DNA from: Ruminococcus sp.
GTDB lineage: Bacteria; Bacillota; Clostridia; Oscillospirales; Ruminococcaceae
DNA length: 5,424 nucleotides
Direction of reading: 5' to 3'
Assembly: GCA_014799675.1 (NCBI GenBank)
Contig: JAAVHM010000172.1
Span: 1-5,424 of the forward strand
The notes below the pieces were generated by a model. It had not been told where the DNA came from. It searched no databases and worked only from the letters and a program-made list of their open reading frames with translations. This document shows, in pieces, positions 1 to 5,186 of the stretch. The number at the start of each line of letters is the position of its first letter. Position 1 is the stretch's first letter. The position numbers were made by a program, and so were the translations under genes.

Positions 1-31
1 ACAAAGGGGGAGGGGGACAAAATAACCCAAC

Positions 32-116
32 AAAAATCGGCATTCCCCCTCCCCCTTTGAGGTTTCTGCCCCCGTACCCCCTACTTCCTTAATCTCCCTC
101 CCCTTTGCCGATTTTT
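32..116. repeat. Inverted repeat inside the left arm (11 bp ends)
   Basis: AAAAATCGGCA at 32-42 is the exact reverse complement of TGCCGATTTTT at 106-116, so the left arm can fold by itself. A second perfect pair overlaps it at the outer edge: the 15 bases at 2-16 (CAAA, G5, A, G5) match 45-59 in reverse complement. These self-folds compete with pairing to the right arm. The matches are direct observations; folding is inference. Confidence 0.75.
45..81 (-). other. Putative G-quadruplex / i-motif sequence
   Basis: Four runs of five C lie on the plus strand at 45-49, 51-55, 69-73 and 77-81, which are four G5 runs on the minus strand separated by 3, 13 and 1 bases. Further G-run clusters are in the right arm: plus strand 334-337, 341-344, 350-352, 366-369; minus strand 438-442, 445-449, 460-463, 469-471. 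The run pattern is seen directly; quadruplex formation is inferred and one loop is long. Confidence 0.45.
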
Positions 117-320
117 ACAGTTGTTCAAACAAGGAAAAATTCTACGCCGCCGATTACTGCCAAGTTAATTGTTTATGACACCAACAATGTTATGTATTTA
201 GATAGCAAAAGCAAAAAATAATTTTTGCGATTTTATCTAAATACGTAACATTGTTCAAGTTTGAACGGCGAACTTGGTATTAAATGGCGACGTGGTAATT
301 TTGAAAATTACTCCATCTGT

Positions 321-422
321 AAAAATCGGCAAAGGGGAAAGGGGTGAGTGGGAAGAGGAGCGCGAGGGGAAACCTTGCATGGGGGAGTGCAACTAAAAGT
401 TGCTGGGGGAATGCCGATTTTT
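321..422. repeat. Inverted repeat inside the right arm (11 bp ends) with small inserted hairpin
   Basis: AAAAATCGGCA at 321-331 is the exact reverse complement of TGCCGATTTTT at 412-422, mirroring the left arm. Between them GCAACT (389-394) and AGTTGC (398-403) form a perfect 6-bp stem with loop AAA. This small hairpin lies where the right arm is about 17 bases longer than the left, so it is probably the insertion (or the left arm lost it). Confidence 0.75.
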
Positions 423-579
423 GTAGGGTTTTTTTGTCCCCCTTCCCCCTACAAGGTGTCCCCTCGCTCCCTTGTGAACAACGAATAGTTTATAACATAG
501 TCTCCAAAATTCAAAAGCAAACAAACCGCCCATACAGAACCGTTACACCGCTAAATTTAAATCACAATGTCCGCCCCGC

Positions 580-608
580 TTGACAAGATAAGACAATTGT
601 TGTATAAT
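580..608 (+). promoter_or_regulatory. Sigma-A promoter of the lipoprotein gene
   Basis: TTGACA (580-585) and TATAAT (603-608) are separated by exactly 17 bases, a perfect match to the vegetative consensus. Transcription should begin near 615, giving a leader of about 45 nt before the start codon at 661. The giant palindrome ends about 130 bases upstream and is not needed for the core promoter. The 452-579 stretch shows nothing else recognisable. Confidence 0.85.
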
Positions 609-660
609 TATTTTTGCGGTCTTAAACGATCGACATTATTTTTAAGGGGAATTACTTAAA

Positions 661-2094
661 ATGAAAAAATTTATCAGGGCGGCAAAAACCGCCGCAATTG
701 CAGCGCTTTGCACAGTTGGCATTATGTCGCTGTCAGGCTGCGAAAATTATCAAAAAATGCTTCGGGACTCTCCCGACGAGTACATTGACATGGCTATGGA
801 AAACACCATGGAAAGCATTGGCGGAAACACCTTTGCCGAGGAGAAAAAGCTCCTTGAACAGGCTTTGGAGGACGGTTCTTTCAGCCTCGGCTTTGATGTG
901 GAGGGCTTGACCTTTAACGGCGTATGCGAGGTAAGCGAGAAATCAAACGCCGTGTCGCAGATGTACACGCTGTCAAATGCGGAGGGCAATTCCGCACAGG
1001 TCTATGTTTACGCGGACGAGGGCGGCTTCAAGTTCGGCACGACGGGCAATTCGGGCAGTCATATCTATGACGTTACACTTGAAAGCTTTGCCGAGAAGCT
1101 TGCGGCTTCTATCTTTGCTCCCGGTTCGGGTTCGGCATACGAGATGAGCGAGACGGATTACAATGCGCTTTTGGAGTACGCGGAAACGCTTTCTTCGGTT
1201 ATGAAAAATGCCGAAAGCAAGGGAGACGACAAGTACCAAAAGGTAATTGATGATTTTAAAAACAGTCTTGACCCTGCCATTGAAGAAAAAACCGATATGG
1301 AGATAGGCGGCGAGACGGTAAAGGCAAATACGGTCACATACACTGTATCAACCGACAAAATAAAGGATCTTTTAAATCAGCTTTTCGACCTTTTGGCGGA
1401 GGACGGTCAGCTTGACCCCGAGACCACGGGCTACTCCTCCGAGGAGATGAGAGCGCAGTTTGACGAGGCAATGGCGGGCATTGGGGAAATAACCATTGCC
1501 GCAGAGTACGATATAAACGCCAAAACCAATATGCTTATGCAGTCGGATATTTTTCTGAACTTTACCGCAGGCGGTGAGACAGCGGCTGTCAGGTTCAAAT
1601 CTTTCTTTGGCGCAGACCCTGCTTCCGCAGAAAAGCAGACCCATACTTTAGGCATAAACGCAGGCGGTGAGAACGCCGAGATAGTAATGGACGTTATCCA
1701 TACCGAAACCTCCGCAAAGGTTATCGCAAATATGACAAGCGGCGAAGAAAGTATGTCGCTTTTCACAATGACTTCCGAGAAAAACGGCGATAATTACAGC
1801 CTGTCCGTAAATATTGCTGACGAGATAACCGCAGGCATTGAGGGAACGATAAGCACAAGCGGAAATTCCTTTGACATGACTATAGACAAGGTTTCCGCAG
1901 GCTACGGCAGCGGCGAGTTCTCCTATTCGCCGAATGTAAAGGTGAACGTTAAAAAGGGCGGAGAGATAGACATTCTTGACGCGGAGGGAGAGTTCCTTGA
2001 CATTACCGAGGAGCAGCTTGATACCCTTATGGAAAATATTGCGAACGATTTTTCCGATGTAATTAACGGCACTTCCTTGGGCGACCTTATATAA
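661..2094 (+). CDS. Predicted surface lipoprotein of unknown function, 477 aa
   Basis: This gene encodes an exported lipoprotein. The N-terminus has a basic start (MKKFIRAAK), a hydrophobic stretch, and the lipobox LSGC with the lipidated cysteine at residue 27, so it should be anchored on the outer face of the membrane. The mature protein is acidic and rich in Gly, Ser and Asp/Glu. Alternating polar/non-polar segments suggest many beta strands, with helix-like stretches near residues 55-70, 145-205 and 455-470. No enzymatic motif is visible and I do not recognise a family; a LolA/LppX-like beta fold is only a guess. The ATG is supported by AAGGGGA at 644-650, 10 bases upstream, and by the consensus promoter before it. 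It appears to be transcribed alone and ends at a strong stem-loop. A role in binding a wall or extracellular ligand is possible but unproven. Confidence 0.9.
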   Translation: MKKFIRAAKTAAIAALCTVGIMSLSGCENYQKMLRDSPDEYIDMAMENTMESIGGNTFAEEKKLLEQALEDGSFSLGFDVEGLTFNGVCEVSEKSNAVSQMYTLSNAEGNSAQVYVYADEGGFKFGTTGNSGSHIYDVTLESFAEKLAASIFAPGSGSAYEMSETDYNALLEYAETLSSVMKNAESKGDDKYQKVIDDFKNSLDPAIEEKTDMEIGGETVKANTVTYTVSTDKIKDLLNQLFDLLAEDGQLDPETTGYSSEEMRAQFDEAMAGIGEITIAAEYDINAKTNMLMQSDIFLNFTAGGETAAVRFKSFFGADPASAEKQTHTLGINAGGENAEIVMDVIHTETSAKVIANMTSGEESMSLFTMTSEKNGDNYSLSVNIADEITAGIEGTISTSGNSFDMTIDKVSAGYGSGEFSYSPNVKVNVKKGGEIDILDAEGEFLDITEEQLDTLMENIANDFSDVINGTSLGDLI

Positions 2095-2116
2095 TTATTT
2101 TCAGTAAGCTTAAAAC

Positions 2117-2156
2117 AAAAAGCGTGTGCAGTACTTTGGTACGGCGCACGCTTTTC
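2117..2156. terminator. Bidirectional intrinsic terminator between convergent genes
   Basis: AAAAGCGTGTGC (2118-2129) pairs with GCGCACGCTTTT (2144-2155) with one G.U pair. After one A/G mismatch the stem continues as GTAC/GTAC (2131-2134, 2139-2142) around the loop TTTG. On the plus strand the stem runs into CTTTTCGTTT; on the minus strand it runs into TTTTTGTTTTA. It lies 23 bases after the lipoprotein stop and 30 bases after the stop of the minus-strand gene, so it fits termination of both. Confidence 0.85.
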
Positions 2157-2185
2157 GTTTAAGGAGAAAGTTTTACAATAAAGAA

Positions 2186-2923
2186 TTATTCATCAAACCA
2201 AGTAGATTCGGGTACGGTGAATATACAGTAAATTTTAAATATTCTGTCCTCTGTCGCAGCTCCGCTGCTTTCGTTTATGCCTGTCAGCGTAAGCCGATAT
2301 GTACCTGGGGTTATTTCACTGCCGATATATTCTCCCGGGTAAAATCCAAAAATATGTACCTCCTGCTCGCAGTCCTGAAAGCCTATCAAGTGTTCTTCTT
2401 CGGTTACAACATAGTTTTCAACGCCGAGACAATCCACCCATTCGCCGTTCACCCAACGCTCCAATTTTTCGGGATTTCCGTAACCGTATTCGCCGTAAAC
2501 AAGCGGCGTCAATTCAAATTCAAGCATGGCTGTACCTTCCCACTTCCAAAATTCGTCCTCGTCCCAGTCTAAAGAAAGGACGGCTTTTTTCTGACCTGTC
2601 ATAACGCCGTTTCCGTCAAAGGTGTACACCTTGTTTTTTATGGGCATATCACCCTTTACAAGATAGCCGTCAAGGACGTATTTATAAGTGCCGTTCTTGC
2701 TTTTCAGCCAGCCTGTGTAGGGCTTGCCCTCAACATAACGCCGGGTCACGCCGTCCGTTTTTGCCCAGCCGGAGTATTCCCCGATAAGGTTGGAATCGTC
2801 GTCGTACTTGTAAATAATTCCGTCCGTAATTTTAAGCTTGTCTGCGGAAACGGGCATTGCCATAGTTCCGAAAATCACAGCCGCCGCCATAATTGCCGAA
2901 AGAGTTTTTTTAATGTTTTTCAT
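2186..2923 (-). CDS. Secreted protein with cell-wall-binding-like repeats and Ig-like C-terminal domain, 245 aa
   Basis: A signal peptide is clear: MKNIKK, a hydrophobic core, and a VSA cleavage site after residue 27, with no lipobox, so the protein should be secreted. Residues about 33-111 hold degenerate choline/glucan-binding-type repeats (GIIYKYDDDSN, GW at 52-53 and 71-72, YKYVLDG, YTFDGNGVMTG), which in related proteins fold as beta-hairpins and often bind cell-wall polymers. Residues about 113-240 contain LERWVNGEWVDC and the late EITPGTYRLTLTG, a pattern I associate with bacterial Ig-like domains of the Big_14 kind; that assignment is tentative. There is no catalytic domain. An AGGAGG at 2931-2936 sits 7 bases before the ATG. 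It is the second gene of a pair, 30 bases after its paralogue. It has one more repeat unit than that paralogue but lacks the paralogue's N-terminal repeat-like segment. Confidence 0.88.
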   Translation of the reverse strand: MKNIKKTLSAIMAAAVIFGTMAMPVSADKLKITDGIIYKYDDDSNLIGEYSGWAKTDGVTRRYVEGKPYTGWLKSKNGTYKYVLDGYLVKGDMPIKNKVYTFDGNGVMTGQKKAVLSLDWDEDEFWKWEGTAMLEFELTPLVYGEYGYGNPEKLERWVNGEWVDCLGVENYVVTEEEHLIGFQDCEQEVHIFGFYPGEYIGSEITPGTYRLTLTGINESSGAATEDRIFKIYCIFTVPESTWFDE

Positions 2924-2953
2924 AATAATTCCTCCTGATTTTATAATAAATTT

Positions 2954-3667
2954 TTAATCTGTAACTTTAATAATTGCGTACACTGTAAGACTGTCATAAG
3001 AACCGCTTGCATAATATGTCAGCCGATAATATCCCGCTGTAATTTCAGTACCCAAATATTCCTCGGGTAAAAAGCTGAATTTCTCTTCCAAGCTTTCATC
3101 GTCCTCTTCGGGAAAATATCCCTTGGAATGAAGATCATACAAGCAGTCACAGGTAATATATTCAACGCCCTCGCCGAGACAGTCAACCCACTCTCCGTTT
3201 TCCCAGCGTTCAAATTTTGAAGAGGGTATCATAAAGTAACCGCCTTTTCCCAAAAGCTTGGCGGTAAGGGGTATCACTTTATCCCCCGAATGTATTGGGG
3301 TGTCCTGCGTAATGGTTATTGCAACAGGCGTTTTTTCGGTGAGAATTCCGTCCTTGTCAAAGGTGCAGATATTTTTCCCGACAGGCATATCACCCTTTAC
3401 GGAATAGCCGTCAAGGTAATATTTTCTGCCGCCGTTTTTGGTTTTCGTCCAGCCTGTGTATTTTCCCGCGCAATAGGAATCGCTGTCGAATTTGTACATC
3501 ACGCCGTCTATTTCCTGCAAGCGATTTGTGGCAAGCTTCCCGCTTGCGTATTCGTATTGAAGCTTGCCGCCCTCCTGCTTCCAGTCGGCGGAAGCGGGCA
3601 TTGCCACCATGCTAAAAATTACAGCCGCCGATATGATTGCCGAAATTGTTTTTCTAATGTTTTTCAT
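2954..3667 (-). CDS. Secreted paralogue with cell-wall-binding-like repeats and Ig-like C-terminal domain, 237 aa
   Basis: The signal peptide (MKNIRKTIS, hydrophobic core, ASA cleavage after residue 27) is nearly the same as in the downstream gene. Mature residues 28-111 carry wall-binding-like hairpins: WKQEGGKLQYEYASGKLATN, then IDGVMYKFDSDS, GWTKTKNGGRKYYLDG and ICTFDKDG. Residues about 114-237 match the paralogue's C-terminal domain (FERWENGEWVDCLG; EEYLGTEITAGYYRLTYY), tentatively Ig-like. The shared WVDCLG cysteine (163) plus C173/C175 could allow a disulfide, which is inference. The start at 3667 is chosen over an in-frame ATG at 3697 because GGGAGGT (3675-3681) lies 7 bases upstream and because it aligns the signal peptide with its paralogue. 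It is the first gene of a two-gene transcript. Similar DNA in both genes, for example in the KGDMP segment, points to a tandem duplication. Confidence 0.88.
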   Translation of the reverse strand: MKNIRKTISAIISAAVIFSMVAMPASADWKQEGGKLQYEYASGKLATNRLQEIDGVMYKFDSDSYCAGKYTGWTKTKNGGRKYYLDGYSVKGDMPVGKNICTFDKDGILTEKTPVAITITQDTPIHSGDKVIPLTAKLLGKGGYFMIPSSKFERWENGEWVDCLGEGVEYITCDCLYDLHSKGYFPEEDDESLEEKFSFLPEEYLGTEITAGYYRLTYYASGSYDSLTVYAIIKVTD

Positions 3668-3674
3668 AAGCTTT

Positions 3675-3681
3675 ACCTCCC
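3675..3681 (-). promoter_or_regulatory. Ribosome binding site that fixes the start at 3667
   Basis: On the minus strand GGGAGGT is followed by 7 bases (AAAGCTT) and ATG at 3667-3665. An alternative ATG at 3697-3695 would place this site inside the coding region and add ten residues ahead of the signal peptide, so it is not preferred. Confidence 0.8.
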
Positions 3682-3699
3682 GTAAAAATACTTTCACAT

Positions 3700-3705
3700 A
3701 TAATA
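3700..3705 (-). promoter_or_regulatory. Possible -10 box for the minus-strand secreted-protein pair
   Basis: The minus strand reads TATTAT here, one base from TATAAT, preceded by TTG. No good -35 hexamer is found 16-18 bases further upstream, so either the promoter is weak or activator-dependent, or the true one is elsewhere in 3706-3800. Confidence 0.3.
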
Positions 3706-3810
3706 CAATTCAAAACGCCGAAATTTTTCATAATTTTTTGAATTCACAAAAAGTTTACAATTACTGCAACACATTTCCCCAACAGACGGACAGGACTTGT
3801 TTAAAATGCA

Positions 3811-3854
3811 CAAATTTCCTGAAAATTATTTTTATTAATAATTGCATAAATTTG
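3811..3854. promoter_or_regulatory. Interrupted palindrome abutting the -35 box (possible operator)
   Basis: CAAATTT (3811-3817) pairs with AAATTTG (3848-3854), and inside it AATTATT (3824-3830) pairs with AATAATT (3837-3843) around a 6-base centre. The structure ends at the base before the -35 element of the aldolase promoter and lies in the shared divergent region. The matches are exact, but AT-rich sequence makes chance palindromes more likely, so an operator role is only a suggestion. Confidence 0.35.
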
Positions 3855-3883
3855 TAGACTTTTTGAGGTAAATATTGTATAAT
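3855..3883 (+). promoter_or_regulatory. Sigma-A promoter of the class II aldolase gene
   Basis: TAGACT (3855-3860, four of six to TTGACA) and a perfect TATAAT (3878-3883) are 17 bases apart. The -10 is preceded by TTG, as in the lipoprotein promoter. Transcription should start near 3890, giving a short leader before 3927. Confidence 0.7.
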
Positions 3884-3926
3884 ATAGACATAAATCAAAC
3901 CCAAAATATGAAAGGACGTTTTTAAC

Positions 3927-4616
3927 ATGAATGAAATGGAAATCAAGGAGCAAATGTGTGATGTGTGCCATAAAATGTGGCAGCTTGGCTGGGTCGCGGC
4001 AAACGACGGTAACGTCTCCGTAAGGCTGGGGGACGGCACTTTTCTTGCCACTCCCACGGGCATAAGCAAAAGCTTTATCACACCCGAAAAAATCGTTAAA
4101 ATTGACGGCGAGGGCAAGGTTCTTGAAGCCTTGGAGGGCTACAGACCGTCCTCGGAGATAAAAATGCACCTCCGCTGTTACGAGGAACGTGAGGACGTTG
4201 GGGCTGTCGTTCACGCTCACCCGCCTACAGCTACGGGCTACGCCGTTGCCAACAAGGCTCTGGACGGCTACACCATGATAGAAGCTGTAATTGCGGTGGG
4301 AAGCGTCCCCGTTACCCCTTACGGAACGCCGTCCACATATGAAGTCCCCGAGGCTATCACGCCTTATTTAAAGGAACACGACGTTATGCTTCTGCAAAAT
4401 CACGGCGCGCTGACGGTGGGCTCCGACATAATCACGGCATACTACCGCATGGAGACCTTGGAGCTTTGGGCGAAGATAAGCCTTACCGCACATCTTCTCG
4501 GCGGCGAGAGGGAGATTTCCCGCGAGAACATAGACAGGCTCTGCAATATGCGGCAGCAGTACGGCGTTACGGGCAAGCACCCCGGGTATAAAAAATATCC
4601 TTACGGAGACAAATAA
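3927..4616 (+). CDS. Class II aldolase/adducin family protein (L-fuculose-1-phosphate aldolase-like), 229 aa
   Basis: The product is a zinc-dependent class II aldolase of the FucA/AraD/adducin fold, expected in the cytosol. These enzymes cleave sugar 1-phosphates to dihydroxyacetone phosphate plus an aldehyde, or epimerise ribulose 5-phosphate. Visible family marks are NDGNVSVR (26-33), the phosphate-loop segment TPTGISK (42-48), PSSEIKMH (74-81), HAHPPTATGYA (96-106) and LLQNHGALTVG (155-165). Glu77, His96, His98 and His159 correspond to E. coli FucA Glu73, His92, His94 and His155 with a constant offset of four, so the catalytic acid and three zinc ligands are intact. The length is usual for the family. 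The ATG has AAAGGA (3911-3916) 10 bases upstream. It stands alone, with no kinase or isomerase next to it, so fuculose, rhamnulose, 5-deoxyribulose or methylthioribulose phosphates all remain possible and no gene symbol is given. Confidence 0.93.
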   Translation: MNEMEIKEQMCDVCHKMWQLGWVAANDGNVSVRLGDGTFLATPTGISKSFITPEKIVKIDGEGKVLEALEGYRPSSEIKMHLRCYEEREDVGAVVHAHPPTATGYAVANKALDGYTMIEAVIAVGSVPVTPYGTPSTYEVPEAITPYLKEHDVMLLQNHGALTVGSDIITAYYRMETLELWAKISLTAHLLGGEREISRENIDRLCNMRQQYGVTGKHPGYKKYPYGDK

Positions 4617-4617
4617 G

Positions 4618-4645
4618 TTGACAGTGTACAGTTGATAGTTGACAG
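4618..4645 (+). repeat. Four tandem 7-bp repeats (TTGACAG type)
   Basis: Starting one base after the aldolase stop codon, four heptads follow without gaps: TTGACAG, TGTACAG, TTGATAG, TTGACAG, then seven T. Two copies are identical, one differs by one base and one by two. Short TTGACAG-like intergenic repeats are, from memory, common in Clostridia. The array contains TTGACA hexamers, but no matching -10 box lies at the right distance. I find no hairpin ahead of the T run, so it is not a typical terminator. Confidence 0.65.
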
Positions 4646-4675
4646 TTTTTTTCGAGGGATAGAAGCTTTGCAAGT

Positions 4676-4692
4676 GCGGGCTTCCGTCCCGC
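4676..4692. repeat. Small GC hairpin in the spacer before the membrane-protein gene
   Basis: GCGGG (4676-4680) and CCCGC (4688-4692) are perfect inverted repeats with a 7-base loop CTTCCGT. No T tract follows directly, so termination on the plus strand is unlikely. Together with the heptads it may belong to a dispersed intergenic repeat, which cannot be judged from one copy. Confidence 0.4.
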
Positions 4693-4717
4693 CGCATGAA
4701 TTTTCGTAATCACTATT

Positions 4718-4723
4718 GGGAGG
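4718..4723 (+). promoter_or_regulatory. Ribosome binding site that fixes the start at 4731
   Basis: GGGAGG is followed by 7 bases and ATG at 4731. A TTG at 4716 is in frame but overlaps this site, so it is not the start. Confidence 0.8.
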
Positions 4724-4730
4724 TTTTTAT

Positions 4731-5168
4731 ATGAATAAATCTTTATTTTCAAAAATAAAAATCCCTCTTGTGATAATCGGCGTAATTTTAGTTCTGTTTG
4801 CGGCGACTGAAATTCTCACATATATGCCGAAAGGAAAATTTGAAAATGCCGAGATTTCCATAGGGGCAAGCAATGTTTTTTCTCAAAGCGATTTTGAACA
4901 GGCGGAAAAAGCTATTTTTGCGGAATTTAAAAATTATGACGGCTGCGAAATGCTCTCGCTTGTTTATGACGAAAGCATGAGCGACGAATATAAAAATTAC
5001 TTTTATCCCAATTACGATTTGGAAATAATGGTGCTTTATTCGGATTTTAAAACGCAGAAAAATATGCAAGGAAACGGCTTTAACGACGATTGTCTGTACC
5101 GTGAATGGAAATGGATAATGGTAAAAAACGACGGCGAATGGATAGTCAGAGACAGAGGACTTCCCTAA
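4731..5168 (+). CDS. Small membrane-anchored protein of unknown function, 145 aa
   Basis: A short basic N-terminus (MNKSLFSKIK) leads into one hydrophobic helix at about residues 11-31, with no lipobox and no obvious signal-peptidase site, so the protein is probably anchored with its C-terminal domain outside the cell. The domain (about 40-145) shows ISIGASNVFSQSDFEQAEKA, a helix-like FAEFKNYDGCEML, LVYDESMS, VLYSDFKTQKN, and a Trp-rich end YREWKWIMVKNDGEWIVRDR. From memory this resembles a widespread Clostridia family of small exported proteins with a C-terminal W-x-W-[IL]-[LM]-V-[RK] motif, possibly near DUF4829/NTF2-like domains; this is a tentative assignment. The gene downstream starts 18 bases after its stop, so the two are likely co-transcribed. 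No clear promoter was found in 4617-4717. Confidence 0.82.
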   Translation: MNKSLFSKIKIPLVIIGVILVLFAATEILTYMPKGKFENAEISIGASNVFSQSDFEQAEKAIFAEFKNYDGCEMLSLVYDESMSDEYKNYFYPNYDLEIMVLYSDFKTQKNMQGNGFNDDCLYREWKWIMVKNDGEWIVRDRGLP

Positions 5169-5186
5169 AAGGAAAGGAGCTTTAAC

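Larger units (their letters stand above)
1..451. repeat. Giant imperfect palindrome (foldback/MITE-like element or long structured RNA locus)
   Basis: The left arm (about 1-217) is the imperfect reverse complement of the right arm (about 222-451). Matching blocks, read directly: 211-217 with 222-228 (loop ATAA); 183-204 with 234-255 (21 of 22, the exception G.U-compatible); 160-166 with 271-277; 145-156 with 281-292 (9 of 12); 100-120 with 317-337 (21 of 21); 31-49 with 405-423 (19 of 19); 12-22 with 432-442 (11 of 11). The coordinate sum of the pairs is constant at about 437-438 for the inner blocks and 454 for the outer ones, so the right arm carries about 17 extra bases. No convincing gene lies inside, and I see no transposase. 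Similarity is still present at position 5, so the element may start before the window. Whether it is a non-autonomous transposable element, a decayed one, or a functional RNA is inference. Confidence 0.85.

Noticed and set aside
1..451. Simple rho-independent terminator of an upstream gene
   Set aside because: The palindrome is about ten times too large, its centre is AT-rich, and the outer ends lack a U tract directly after a GC stem.
344..583. Open frame of 79 codons starting with GTG inside the right arm of the palindrome
   Set aside because: No ribosome binding site at usable spacing, low-complexity composition, it overlaps the inverted repeat, and it ends on top of the -35 box of the next gene.
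750..1766. Several antisense open frames opposite the lipoprotein gene (750-989, 973-1239, 1158-1358, 1431-1766)
   Set aside because: They are shadows of a well-supported gene with promoter, ribosome binding site and signal peptide; none has its own translation signals or a recognisable product.
2126..2604. Plus-strand open frames opposite the 245-aa secreted protein
   Set aside because: They begin inside the terminator hairpin or the opposite gene, and their products show no recognisable features, while the minus strand has a strong AGGAGG site and a clear signal peptide.
3668..3697. Ten-residue upstream extension of the minus-strand paralogue (ATG at 3697)
   Set aside because: It would put the ribosome binding site inside the gene and displace the signal peptide; its paralogue starts at the equivalent MKNI.
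3290..3857. Plus-strand open frames opposite the upstream secreted protein and across the divergent region
   Set aside because: No start signals, composition of shadow frames, and they would run through the promoter region of the aldolase gene.
4618..4645. CRISPR-like or promoter array
   Set aside because: Units of 7 bases without spacers are not CRISPR; the TTGACA hexamers have no -10 box at 16-18 bases.
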